A stretch of 12,417 nt of DNA from DASQDT01 sp036380435. Lineage in GTDB: Bacteria > Acidobacteriota > Blastocatellia > Pyrinomonadales > Pyrinomonadaceae. How positions within the stretch are numbered: the first letter of the stretch is position 1; each line of letters begins with the position of its first letter. Made by a program: the position numbers and the translations under genes. The stretch covers positions 1 through 12,417 of the forward strand of contig DASVES010000008.1 in NCBI GenBank assembly GCA_036380435.1, read 5' to 3'. A model generated the notes under the pieces. That model saw only the letters and a list, made by a program, of their open reading frames with translations. It was not told where the DNA came from and did not search any database. Shown piece by piece: positions 6,610 to 12,417 of the stretch.

Positions 6610-7866
6610 TTGAACCGGCGTGTAGTTGTCACCGGTCTCGGCCTCGTCACACCGGTCGGGCATACGGTCAAAGATACCTGGGACGCCTTGTTGCGTGGCC
6701 AGAGCGGCGTGGACTTTATCAAGAAGTTCGACACCGAAAAGTTCTCCGTGAAGTTCGCCGCCGAGGTCAAGGACTTCGACCCGCTCAAGTGGGTGGAGAA
6801 GAAGGAGGCGCGCAAGATGGGCGCCTTCATCCACTACGCCGTGGCGGCCGGCGACGAGGCCATTTACGACTCGGGGCTGGTCGAGCGCGGAGCGCGGCTC
6901 GCGCCCGACATCGCCGACCGCGTCGGCACCTACATCAGCAGCGGCATCGGCGACTTCTGGGCCATCGAGCGCGAGCACGACAAGCTCTTGAACGGGGGGC
7001 CGGGCCGCGTCTCGCCCTTCTTCATCCCTTCGGCCATCGTCAACCTCGCCGCCGGACAGGTCTCGATCCGCTTCGGCGCGCGCGGCTATATCTCGGCCAC
7101 CGCCACGGCCTGCTCGGCCGGCGCCCACGCCATCGGCGACAGCCTCAAGGTCATCCAGCGCGGCGACGCCGACGTGATGATTTGCGGCGGCGCGGAGTCG
7201 GCCATCACGCCGATGTCGGTCGCCGGTTTCGCCTCCATGCGTGCCCTCTCGACCCGCAACGACGACCCCGTCCACGCCTCCCGACCCTTCGACCGCGACC
7301 GCGACGGCTTCGTCCTCGGCGAAGGCGCGGGGCTGTTGGTGATCGAGGAACTGGAGTTCGCCCGCGCGCGCGGCGCACGGATTTACGCCGAGCTGGTCGG
7401 CTACGGCAACACGGCCGACGCCTTCCACATCACGATGCCTGACGAGTCGGCCTCGGGCCAGCTCCGCGTCATGCAGATGGCGATGAAAGACGGCGGCGTC
7501 CATCCCGAACAGGTCGGCTACATCAACGCCCACGGCACTTCCACTCCGTACAACGACAAGTTCGAGACGCTCGCCATCAAGCAAGCTTTCGGCGAGCACG
7601 CATACAAGTTGGCCGTCAGCTCCACGAAGTCGATGACGGGCCACCTGCTCGGCGCGGCCGGCGGCATCGAGGCCGTCTTCTCCGTCCTCGCCATCAAAGA
7701 CGGGATGCTCCCGCCGACGATCAACTACCAGACGCCCGACCCCGACTGCGACCTCGACTACGTCCCCAACGAGCCGCGCGAGGCCCGCCTCGATTACGCG
7801 CTCTCAAACAGCTTCGGCTTCGGCGGCACCAACGCCGCGCTGTTATTCAAACGCTACGAGGAATGA
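6610..7866 (+). CDS. fabF: Beta-ketoacyl-ACP synthase II (FabF)
   Basis: A 418-residue KAS II, close to the usual 410-415, that elongates acyl-ACP with malonyl-ACP. Catalytic residues are Cys168 in TATACSAGAH, His308 in NAHGTSTPYND, Lys340 in SSTKSMTGH, and His345 in the same motif. The glycine-rich C-terminal NSFGFGGTNAALLF is present. I place the start at TTG 6610, giving MNRRVVVTGLGLVTPVG, the normal FabF beginning. It has a strong ribosome-binding site, GAGGGAGGAA, about 8 bases upstream. A GTG at 6517 would add 31 low-complexity basic residues with no family support. It follows acpP after a GC-rich gap. Confidence 0.96.
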   Translation: MNRRVVVTGLGLVTPVGHTVKDTWDALLRGQSGVDFIKKFDTEKFSVKFAAEVKDFDPLKWVEKKEARKMGAFIHYAVAAGDEAIYDSGLVERGARLAPDIADRVGTYISSGIGDFWAIEREHDKLLNGGPGRVSPFFIPSAIVNLAAGQVSIRFGARGYISATATACSAGAHAIGDSLKVIQRGDADVMICGGAESAITPMSVAGFASMRALSTRNDDPVHASRPFDRDRDGFVLGEGAGLLVIEELEFARARGARIYAELVGYGNTADAFHITMPDESASGQLRVMQMAMKDGGVHPEQVGYINAHGTSTPYNDKFETLAIKQAFGEHAYKLAVSSTKSMTGHLLGAAGGIEAVFSVLAIKDGMLPPTINYQTPDPDCDLDYVPNEPREARLDYALSNSFGFGGTNAALLFKRYEE

Positions 7867-7872
7867 TGAAAA

Positions 7873-7957
7873 GGAGTCAGGAGTCAGGAGTCAGGAGTCA
7901 GAATAAAACTTGCACTACCTTCTTCATTCTGACTCCTGACTCCTGACTCCTGAATTC
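7873..7957. repeat. Heptamer inverted-repeat element 4 (unit GGAGTCA / TGACTCC)
   Basis: Four exact tandem copies of GGAGTCA (7873-7900) face three exact copies of TGACTCC (7930-7950) and a degenerate TGAATTC (7951-7957). The stem is perfect over 25 bp (7880-7904 with 7926-7950), including four bases beyond the heptamers, and the loop is 21 bases. It begins 6 bases after the fabF stop and ends 8 bases before the etfB start. There is no T run after it. Confidence 0.95.
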
Positions 7958-7965
7958 GTGGAATT

Positions 7966-8745
7966 ATGAAAATCGTCGTGATGATGAAGCAGGTCGCCAA
8001 CAAGGACGCGATTCTGCGTCTCAATAAAGAGGGCACGTGGATCGAGGAGGGTGACCTGACGTTCGAGGTCAACGAGTCGGACGGCTACGCGCTCGAAGAG
8101 GCTCTGCGGCTGAAGGATAAGAGGGGCGCGGGCGAAGTCATCGTGTGCTCGATGGGGCCGGCGCGCGTCAAGAGCGTCATCAAGGACGCGCTCGCCCGCG
8201 GGGCCGACCGCGCCATCCACGTCACCGGCGAACAGCTCGACCACATCGGCCCCTTCGCCGCCGCGCGCGTGCTGGCCGACGCCATTCGCGAGGAGAATCC
8301 CGACCTGATTCTCACGGGCCTCCAGTCCGACGACTACGGCTACGCGCAGACCGGCGTCATCATGGCCGAGATGTTGGGGCTGCCGCACGCCACCATCGTC
8401 ATCGAGGTTGACGCTTCCGGCGCGGAGCTTCGCGTCAAGCGCGAACTCGAGAGCGGCTGGTATCAGTGGTACACCTACCCGACGCCCGCGCTCCTGACCA
8501 TCCAGTCCGGCATCAGCCAGATTCGCTACGCCACCTTGAAGGGCATCATGGCGGCCAAGAAGAAAGAGATACGCGAGGTCGCCGCCTCGCCCGACGCCGT
8601 CGGCGCGGCCGGCAAGCACCAGCAAATCACAAAGGTCTACTTCCCCGAGAAGACCAAGCAGACGCAATTCCTCGGCGACGGCGACGCTAAAAAAGGCGCC
8701 GCCCAACTCGCCGAGAAGCTACGCACGGAGGCGAGAGTAATTTAA
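7966..8745 (+). CDS. etfB: Electron transfer flavoprotein beta subunit
   Basis: A 259-residue ETF beta subunit. With EtfA it forms a heterodimer carrying FAD. It accepts electrons from acyl-CoA dehydrogenases and related flavoenzymes and passes them to the quinone pool through ETF:quinone oxidoreductase or a similar partner. Visible family marks are the N-terminal MKIVVMMKQV, NESDGYALEEALRLKD (residues 36-51), the LTGLQSDDYGYAQTG region (116-130), and the family signature VKRELESGWYQW through LLTIQSGISQIRYA (157-189). ATG 7966 has only a weak GTGGA upstream, and the right arm of the heptamer hairpin ends just before it. The pair with etfA directly after the fab genes joins fatty-acid synthesis to oxidation in one run. 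Confidence 0.95.
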   Translation: MKIVVMMKQVANKDAILRLNKEGTWIEEGDLTFEVNESDGYALEEALRLKDKRGAGEVIVCSMGPARVKSVIKDALARGADRAIHVTGEQLDHIGPFAAARVLADAIREENPDLILTGLQSDDYGYAQTGVIMAEMLGLPHATIVIEVDASGAELRVKRELESGWYQWYTYPTPALLTIQSGISQIRYATLKGIMAAKKKEIREVAASPDAVGAAGKHQQITKVYFPEKTKQTQFLGDGDAKKGAAQLAEKLRTEARVI

Positions 8746-8747
8746 AA

Positions 8748-8848
8748 GTGAGCAGTGAGCAGTGAGCAGTGAGCAGTAAAAAACGCGCCCGACGGCTGAC
8801 GCTGACTGTTCACCATCAACTGCTTACTGCTCACTGCTCACTGCTCAC
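8748..8848. repeat. Heptamer inverted-repeat element 5 (unit GTGAGCA / TGCTCAC)
   Basis: Four exact tandem GTGAGCA units (8748-8775) face TGCTTAC plus three exact TGCTCAC units (8821-8848). The stem is 28 bp with a single non-Watson-Crick position, which would be a G-U pair in RNA. The loop is 45 bases. It begins 3 bases after the etfB stop and ends 11 bases before the etfA start, so it separates two genes whose products are needed in equal amounts. Confidence 0.95.
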
Positions 8849-8859
8849 TTAATCTTATT

Positions 8860-9837
8860 ATGCCAAACGGAATTCTGGTTTTCGTCGAGCACCGCGACGG
8901 TGCTTTCAATAAGACTTCTTACGAGGCGCTGGCCGCGGCGCAGCAGTTGGGGTCGGCGCTCGGGCAGGAGGTGAGGGCCGTCGTGCTCGGCACGGATGCG
9001 TCGCTCGCGGGCGAGGTCGCCGGCTACCATCTAGCCGGCGTCATCTCGGCCGAAAGCCCGAAGCTTGCGGAGTACACGCCGGACGCCTACGCCGACGCGA
9101 TGGAGCATGTTGTTCGCGCCGTCGATCCGCAGTACGTCCTCATGCCGCACACGTATCTGGTGCGCGACTACTCGCCGAAGCTGGCCGCGCGCTTCGGGCG
9201 CGACGTAATCAGCGACTGCGTGCGCGCGACGGCCGAGGGCGGCAAGGTTACATTTGCGCGCCGCATCTTCCTCGGCAAGATCGACGCCGACGTGGCGCCG
9301 ACGGACGCGCCGCCCGTGTTCGCCACCTTCCAGTCGGGCGCGTACCGGGCGGATCAGGCGGAGAAGGGAAGCGGGGCCGAAGTGCAGTCGATGGCCGTCG
9401 AGGTGGGAGAAGTAAGGATGAAGCCGGAGGCTCCGTTCCAGGAGGTGAAGCAGGCGGTTGATTTGTCGAAGGCGGACGTGATCGTGGCGGTCGGCCGCGG
9501 CATCAAGAGTCAGGAGAACCTCGCGCTCGCCGAGAAGTTGGCCGAGGCGCTCGGCGGTGAACTCGCCGCCTCGCGTCCCATCTGCGACGCCGGCTGGCTC
9601 CCCATCGACCGACAGATCGGCTCCTCCGGCCAGACGGTCGCGCCCCGTCTCTACATCGCGCTCGGCATCTCCGGCGCCATCCAGCATCTCGTCGGGATGA
9701 AGAACTCGACGACCATCGTCGCCGTCAACAAAGACGCCGAGGCCCCGATCTTCGACATCGCCGACTACGGCATCGTCGGCGATCTCTTCGAGGCCGTCCC
9801 CGTGCTCACGGAGGAAATCAAGAAGCTGAAAGGTTGA
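8860..9837 (+). CDS. etfA: Electron transfer flavoprotein alpha subunit
   Basis: A 325-residue ETF alpha subunit, the normal length. The N-terminal domain resembles EtfB, and the C-terminal FAD-binding domain begins near residue 205. It contains VGRGIKSQENL (211-221), ASRPICDAGWLPIDRQIGSSG (237-257, the FAD-contacting stretch), LYIALGISGAIQHLVGM (264-280) and the signature IVAVNKDAEAPIFDIADYGI (286-305). All of this fits a working ETF alpha. ATG 8860 follows the heptamer element by 11 bases and lacks a clear ribosome-binding site. It is the last gene of the plus-strand run; an intrinsic terminator follows 26 bases later. Confidence 0.96.
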   Translation: MPNGILVFVEHRDGAFNKTSYEALAAAQQLGSALGQEVRAVVLGTDASLAGEVAGYHLAGVISAESPKLAEYTPDAYADAMEHVVRAVDPQYVLMPHTYLVRDYSPKLAARFGRDVISDCVRATAEGGKVTFARRIFLGKIDADVAPTDAPPVFATFQSGAYRADQAEKGSGAEVQSMAVEVGEVRMKPEAPFQEVKQAVDLSKADVIVAVGRGIKSQENLALAEKLAEALGGELAASRPICDAGWLPIDRQIGSSGQTVAPRLYIALGISGAIQHLVGMKNSTTIVAVNKDAEAPIFDIADYGIVGDLFEAVPVLTEEIKKLKG

Positions 9838-9862
9838 TGAGCGCGCCGTCGGTTCGATAGCC

Positions 9863-9896
9863 AATAGCCCCGTCCACACGGACGGGGCTATTTTTA
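9863..9896 (+). terminator. Intrinsic terminator after etfA
   Basis: A perfect 12-bp stem, ATAGCCCCGTCC (9864-9875) with GGACGGGGCTAT (9880-9891), extends by one A-T pair to 13 bp. It has a four-base loop ACAC, and a T-rich tract starts at once (9891-9896). This is a textbook Rho-independent terminator acting on plus-strand transcription. On the minus strand the hairpin is not followed by a T run, so it should not stop transcripts coming the other way. Confidence 0.93.
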
Positions 9897-9913
9897 TTGT
9901 CAGGCTTGATGGT

Positions 9914-9932
9914 TAAACTGCTTACTAACCTA
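9914..9932. repeat. Direct repeat, left copy
   Basis: TAAACTGCTTACTAACCTA matches the copy at 10056-10074 at 17 of 19 positions and in the same orientation. The pair brackets the REP-like hairpin. Confidence 0.75.
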
Positions 9933-9952
9933 TGGCGAGTTGCGATTGCGTG

Positions 9953-10024
9953 CGCCCTCCCTCACGGTCGGGCTTGCGGCCCCGGATGTGCCTCAAGGCG
10001 GAAGCCCGACCGTGAGGGAGGGCG
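9953..10024. repeat. REP-like element: perfect 23-bp hairpin
   Basis: The 23-base arm at 9953-9975 (beginning CGCCCTCCCTCACGG) is the exact reverse complement of 10002-10024, with a 26-base loop. There is no T run on either side, so it is not a normal intrinsic terminator, though it may slow 3' decay of the minus-strand transcript that ends at 10067. Its size, perfection and extragenic position are typical of REP-type or small non-autonomous elements. No gene is seen in 9838-10066. Confidence 0.9.
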
Positions 10025-10055
10025 TGCGGAGGTCATGCTCAAATGCAATCCGCTA

Positions 10056-10074
10056 TAAACTGCCTGCTAACCTA
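10056..10074. repeat. Direct repeat, right copy, covering a stop codon
   Basis: TAAACTGCCTGCTAACCTA matches 9914-9932 at 17 of 19 positions. It overlaps the last codons and stop (complement of 10067-10069) of the minus-strand gene that ends here. Confidence 0.75.
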
Positions 10075-10354
10075 ATTCAATCTCCCTGTCTATCTCCCGG
10101 ATGACCTGCTCCGCCGCCTCGCGCGGGGGGCGGCGCGGCAGCTCGCGCAGGAGGTCGTCCATCCGGGCGAATGCCTGCTCCAGAGCGTCCCTGTCGATGA
10201 CGACCTTCTGCTCCTTCGTGATGCTGCCGACCGACCAGTCGCGGCTGTGCTTGCGCCACGCCGACGACAGGGCGGCGGCCAGATCGGCGTGAAGTGATTT
10301 GCGCCAGTCGGAGGCGAAGGGGGCGCGCAGGCTGACGGAGTACCTCGCACTCAC
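10067..10354 (-). CDS. Small hypothetical protein, fourth gene of the minus-strand operon
   Basis: A 95-residue protein that I do not recognise. The N-terminal half (SARYSVSLRAPFASDWRKSL and on to about residue 45) has alternating and aromatic residues. The C-terminal half, from EQKVVIDRDALEQAFARMDD onward, is probably a long charged helix or two, ending REIDREIELG. No cysteine cluster, signal peptide or membrane segment is present. The start is GTG 10354, overlapping the previous gene's TGA as GTGA, which supports tight translational coupling and is the main evidence that it is real. The stop lies within the direct repeat at 10056-10074. Confidence 0.7.
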   Translation of the reverse strand: MSARYSVSLRAPFASDWRKSLHADLAAALSSAWRKHSRDWSVGSITKEQKVVIDRDALEQAFARMDDLLRELPRRPPREAAEQVIREIDREIELG

Positions 10355-10743
10355 TTCTTGCCGCCTCTCTTCTTGTCGCCTTCCTTCTTGTCGATGCTCG
10401 ATATCGCCAGCGGCATCAATTCGAGAAAGTGCGCGGAGGCTTTGCCGCCTCCCGACGCCTCACTCCGGGTGGCCGGGCGGATGGATAAAACCTCTTCGAC
10501 GCCCTCCTCGAAGCCGATCCTGAGCCTGACGGCGAGGCCCAGCGCTTCGTCAAAACTGTTGGCGAAGTAACGGTTATAATGCACCTCGCCGCCTTCGGCC
10601 ATCGTCCAGTTGACCGCCTCGACGATGTGCGGGGTCTCGGCCACCTGCGCCCTCTCCTCGGCGTCGGCGAGCGGCATGTGCTCGAAGCTGTAGGTCGCCC
10701 CGGCGTGAGGATCGAACGTGTAGCCAGTGTCTAGTTTTTTCAC
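10351..10743 (-). CDS. Small hypothetical protein, third gene of the minus-strand operon
   Basis: A 130-residue protein of no family I recognise. A first segment (about residues 1-60) contains TYSFEHMPLADAEERAQVAE and VNWTMAEGGEVHYNRYF. A middle segment (about 60-90), NSFDEALGLAVRLRIGFEEG, is probably helical. The end is a lysine-rich tail, DKKEGDKKRGGKK, that is likely disordered. It appears cytoplasmic. The start is GTG 10743, overlapping the preceding stop as GTGA, and its own stop overlaps the next gene in the same way. The bases GCAAGAAGTGA are identical at both overlaps. Confidence 0.7.
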   Translation of the reverse strand: MKKLDTGYTFDPHAGATYSFEHMPLADAEERAQVAETPHIVEAVNWTMAEGGEVHYNRYFANSFDEALGLAVRLRIGFEEGVEEVLSIRPATRSEASGGGKASAHFLELMPLAISSIDKKEGDKKRGGKK

Positions 10744-10937
10744 TTCTTGCTTCCCTCCATCCGCTCGCGCAATGCCTGAACCAGATATTCCGTGGGCGCT
10801 CCCTTGCCGGAGGACATGTCCGCCGCCGACGTGCCAAAGCCGCCGCCGCTGCTGCCCTGCCTGCTCCGGGTGTTGGCCTCCTCGAAGATTTCGAGCAGCT
10901 CTCGCCTGACCAGTTCCAAAACTTCTTGCTCCGTCAT
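10740..10937 (-). CDS. Small hypothetical protein, second gene of the minus-strand operon
   Basis: With the start at ATG 10937 this is a 65-residue protein: an acidic helix MTEQEVLELVRRELLEIFEE, a glycine- and serine-rich linker GSSGGGFGTSAADMSSGKG, and a second helix YLVQALRERMEG. I chose this start because AAAGGTGA (complement of 10942-10949) sits at good distance. A TTG at 11009 would add 24 residues but has no ribosome-binding site. No family is recognised. The two-helix-plus-linker form would suit a small adaptor or partner protein, which is only a guess. It overlaps the next gene by four bases. Confidence 0.65.
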   Translation of the reverse strand: MTEQEVLELVRRELLEIFEEANTRSRQGSSGGGFGTSAADMSSGKGAPTEYLVQALRERMEGSKK

Positions 10938-11012
10938 CTCTTCACCTTTCTTCGCGGCCCGCTTCGTCGGCCCATCGGCCGACTCTCTACAAACTTCGGC
11001 GCGGCCCAACTG

Positions 11013-11270
11013 TTATGAAACGTGCTTACTTTTCGCGCTCCGGCTCTTGCTCGACTTCTTCTCTGGCGCCAGCCTCAGCACGTCGCCGGGCTGACATTTT
11101 AGAGCAAGACAGATGCTCTCCAAAGTAACGAAGTTGATCCCGAGCGCCTTGCCCTTCTTCAACCGCCACAGCGTCGTGTGGCTGATGCCCGTCTCTTTTG
11201 CCAGCCAATAGTAAGACCGCCCGTGCTCTTCCAGGAGCGCGTCAACTCGAATCTCAACCACAATTCGCAT
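11013..11270 (-). CDS. Cro/C1-type helix-turn-helix regulator
   Basis: An 85-residue DNA-binding protein. The five-helix Cro/C1 fold covers about residues 8-66. The helix-turn-helix is at about 20-41 (YWLAKETGISHTTLWRLKKG), followed by VTLESICLALKCQPGDVL, the usual ending of the small XRE regulators sometimes called YozG-like. The C-terminal tail is lysine- and serine-rich. I place the start at ATG 11270, directly preceded by GGAGGGAGG (complement of 11271-11279); a start at 11315 would add 15 residues with no support. It heads the minus-strand operon and faces a divergent promoter about 80-110 bases away. It could thus regulate its own operon and the plus-strand gene, a common arrangement for this family. 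Confidence 0.88.
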   Translation of the reverse strand: MRIVVEIRVDALLEEHGRSYYWLAKETGISHTTLWRLKKGKALGINFVTLESICLALKCQPGDVLRLAPEKKSSKSRSAKSKHVS

Positions 11271-11351
11271 CCTCCCTCCGGCATTCGTCATCCATCCTGT
11301 TTGAGTATTTACCACATGCGAGAAGTATTGTCTATGAGATATACCGCGGAT

Positions 11352-11381
11352 TTGACATATATCCTACATCTAAAATATAAT
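11352..11381 (+). promoter_or_regulatory. Consensus sigma-70 promoter for the 11477 gene
   Basis: TTGACA at 11352-11357 and TATAAT at 11376-11381, both perfect hexamers, are separated by 18 bases. Transcription should start near 11388, about 89 bases before the ATG at 11477. The surrounding bases (about 11300-11380) are clearly AT-richer than the rest of the window and lie between two divergent genes, one of them a helix-turn-helix regulator. An operator in this gap is likely, but I could not pick out a convincing dyad. Confidence 0.8.
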
Positions 11382-11476
11382 CGCGGGGAATCGCGTCCGG
11401 CGAAGATACCCGCACCGTTGACCGAAGTTACGTGAAAGAGTGCGGCCGCCGGCCGTCGTGATGAGGGGAACAGGCG

Positions 11477-11803
11477 ATGAGCAGTCTATATGCCATGCAG
11501 CGCGCCAACGGCGACTGGTTCGCGCTCGACGATCACGGACGTTTTCGCGTGCCGGTGTTTCACAGCAGCCGGGACGGGATGCTGGCGCGCGGCCGCCATC
11601 AGGGGATGCAGCTCTTCAAGCCGGTAGTGCTCGACGCTCGCGCGCTCAAGCAGTTCACGCCGGCCGGGGACGCCGTTCGCGATGTGTACTTCTGGATGGT
11701 GGATAATCCATTCACCACTGTGAGCCGCGGCCGGTCAATCGATCACGCGCAGCTTGCCCTGCTCGTACACGACGGCGCGCAAAGCCCTGCCGTGATGACG
11801 TAG
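11477..11803 (+). CDS. Hypothetical protein (108 aa)
   Basis: A 108-residue protein of unknown role. The N-terminal part, SLYAMQRANGDWFALDDHGR then FRVPVFHSS, looks like alternating beta strands. The middle has MQLFKPVVLDARALKQF, and near the end come DVYFWMVDNPFTTVS and HAQLALLVHDG. It has no signal peptide, membrane helix or cysteine cluster. ATG 11477 has GAGGGGA (11463-11469) at good spacing and lies under a consensus promoter, so it should be well expressed. It is followed after 74 bases by rpoZ, and the two are probably cotranscribed, unless the weak hairpin at 11816-11828 acts as a terminator. Confidence 0.75.
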   Translation: MSSLYAMQRANGDWFALDDHGRFRVPVFHSSRDGMLARGRHQGMQLFKPVVLDARALKQFTPAGDAVRDVYFWMVDNPFTTVSRGRSIDHAQLALLVHDGAQSPAVMT

Positions 11804-11877
11804 AAGCTGAAGACGAGGGGCCGCCCCTGTCACACACTTTTTCACCGCGGCCGGGATGCGGAGAGGCAAAACACCTG

Positions 11878-12141
11878 ATGGATAAAACTTCGTGGAACAG
11901 TTTTAGCAGCGTCACGGCCGGGGGCCAGTGGCCGGGAATAGATTCGATGTACCGGCTGATCGTTGTGGCGGCTCAAAGAAACAAGCAGCTTACACGGGGC
12001 GCAACTCCACGGCTCGCCGCCGACCCGCGGAGGCAAAGAAACACCTCCATCGCGCTCGAAGAGGTCAAACGTGGTCTCGTGCCTTTCACGATCACCGAGG
12101 CTCCGACCAAGAATGACAATGACGCGAGCTTGCTTTTGTAA
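11878..12141 (+). CDS. rpoZ: DNA-directed RNA polymerase omega subunit
   Basis: An 87-residue protein with the omega fold. The core helix IDSMYRLIVVAAQRNKQLTR (residues 21-40) corresponds to the conserved (D)SxYRLVxVAAxRAxQL segment. TSIALEEVKRGLVPF (56-70) corresponds to the second conserved segment, I-A-L-x-E-(V/I)-x-x-G. Omega binds the C-terminal part of the beta' subunit and helps assemble the polymerase; it is also part of the ppGpp site in many bacteria. ATG 11878 has GGAGAGG (11857-11863) rather far upstream. A later start at Met24 would cut the first helix. The usual neighbours gmk and coaBC (dfp) are not visible here, although the window ends soon after. Confidence 0.85.
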   Translation: MDKTSWNSFSSVTAGGQWPGIDSMYRLIVVAAQRNKQLTRGATPRLAADPRRQRNTSIALEEVKRGLVPFTITEAPTKNDNDASLLL

Positions 12142-12268
12142 GGTCATCGAACACCACGGCGCGGTGCGCTGACACGTCAACCAAGTGAAACACCATGCTG
12201 AAGAGTCGCCCCGACCCATCAGTAACAGATGTGAAGGCGGGCGAAACTGTTGGTGCGGGAGGAAGATT

Positions 12269-12417
12269 ATGAGCAGCAGCAGAACGGTGGAATCATTTAC
12301 CGCCAAATTCGTCGAGGGCGAACCAAACGTCCGTTTGGAATTGATGAATACGACTGATGTGACACTCAAGTGCGTCGAGGTGCTGACCGTCTTTCTGAAG
12401 GACGAAGAGACTCCGGG
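12269..12417 (+). CDS. Hypothetical protein, N-terminal fragment
   Basis: Starts at ATG 12269 with a strong GGGAGGAAG (12257-12265) and remains open to the window end (49 complete codons). The visible peptide begins MSSSRTVESFTAKFVEGEPN and continues VRLELMNTTDVTLKCVEVL then TVFLKDEETPG. The alternating hydrophobic pattern suggests beta strands of an immunoglobulin-like or similar sandwich. No signal peptide is seen. I do not recognise the family; it follows rpoZ by 127 bases and may be in the same operon. Confidence 0.7.
   Translation, partial: MSSSRTVESFTAKFVEGEPNVRLELMNTTDVTLKCVEVLTVFLKDEETP

Noticed and set aside
7873..8848. Tandem heptamers as a CRISPR array
   Set aside because: Units are 7 bases with no unique spacers between copies and are followed by inverted copies; no cas genes are near.
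11816..11828. AGGGG-CCG-CCCCT hairpin before rpoZ with a T5 run ten bases later
   Set aside because: The stem is only 5 bp and too far from the T run to call a terminator with confidence.
11842..12369. 175-codon minus-strand open frame opposite rpoZ
   Set aside because: The plus strand encodes a recognisable omega subunit; the minus frame has no start signal or family resemblance.

Overview
The window is GC-rich and almost fully coding. It looks like chromosomal DNA of a free-living bacterium, most likely an acidobacterium of the Blastocatellia type. I infer this from the pairing of fatty-acid genes with an electron-transfer flavoprotein, the form of the omega subunit and the short-repeat-filled intergenic gaps; there is no rRNA or other direct taxonomic marker, so the assignment is only moderately secure.

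Layout. (1) Bases 1-148 hold the 3' end of a 3-hydroxyacyl-CoA dehydrogenase. (2) Bases 272-1871 hold a zinc-ribbon/TPR protein, a 59-residue lysine-rich protein too short for usual gene calls, and a small DUF3309-type membrane protein that is split by a one-base frameshift. (3) A consensus sigma-70 promoter at 1932-1959 starts a plus-strand run: yceD (DUF177), rpmF, plsX, fabH, fabD, acpP, fabF, etfB, etfA, closed by a strong intrinsic terminator at 9863-9896. This run makes ribosomal protein L32, the acyl-phosphate and malonyl-ACP precursors, the acyl carrier and the condensing enzymes of type II fatty-acid synthesis. It then adds the ETF that accepts electrons from acyl-CoA dehydrogenases, so synthesis and oxidation of acyl chains are encoded side by side. 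fabG is absent from its usual place between fabD and acpP. (4) Bases 10067-11270 hold a minus-strand operon: a Cro/C1-type regulator followed by three small proteins I cannot identify, two of the junctions being GTGA overlaps. (5) From 11352 a second consensus promoter drives a plus-strand unknown protein, then rpoZ (RNA polymerase omega), then the start of another unknown protein cut by the window end.

The most unusual feature is a family of five intergenic elements (155-259, 2544-2655, 5001-5127, 7873-7957, 8748-8848). Each has a short tandem array of a 7-base unit, a spacer, and then an array of the reverse complement of that unit, giving a long potential hairpin. The unit differs from locus to locus, yet within each locus the two arms match, and all the units can be phased as GTNANNN. 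They begin 2-8 bases after a stop codon and fill nearly the whole gap up to the next start. In one case the downstream arm supplies the start codon of fabD. A separate REP-like perfect 23-bp hairpin at 9953-10024 lies between imperfect direct repeats of 19 bases.
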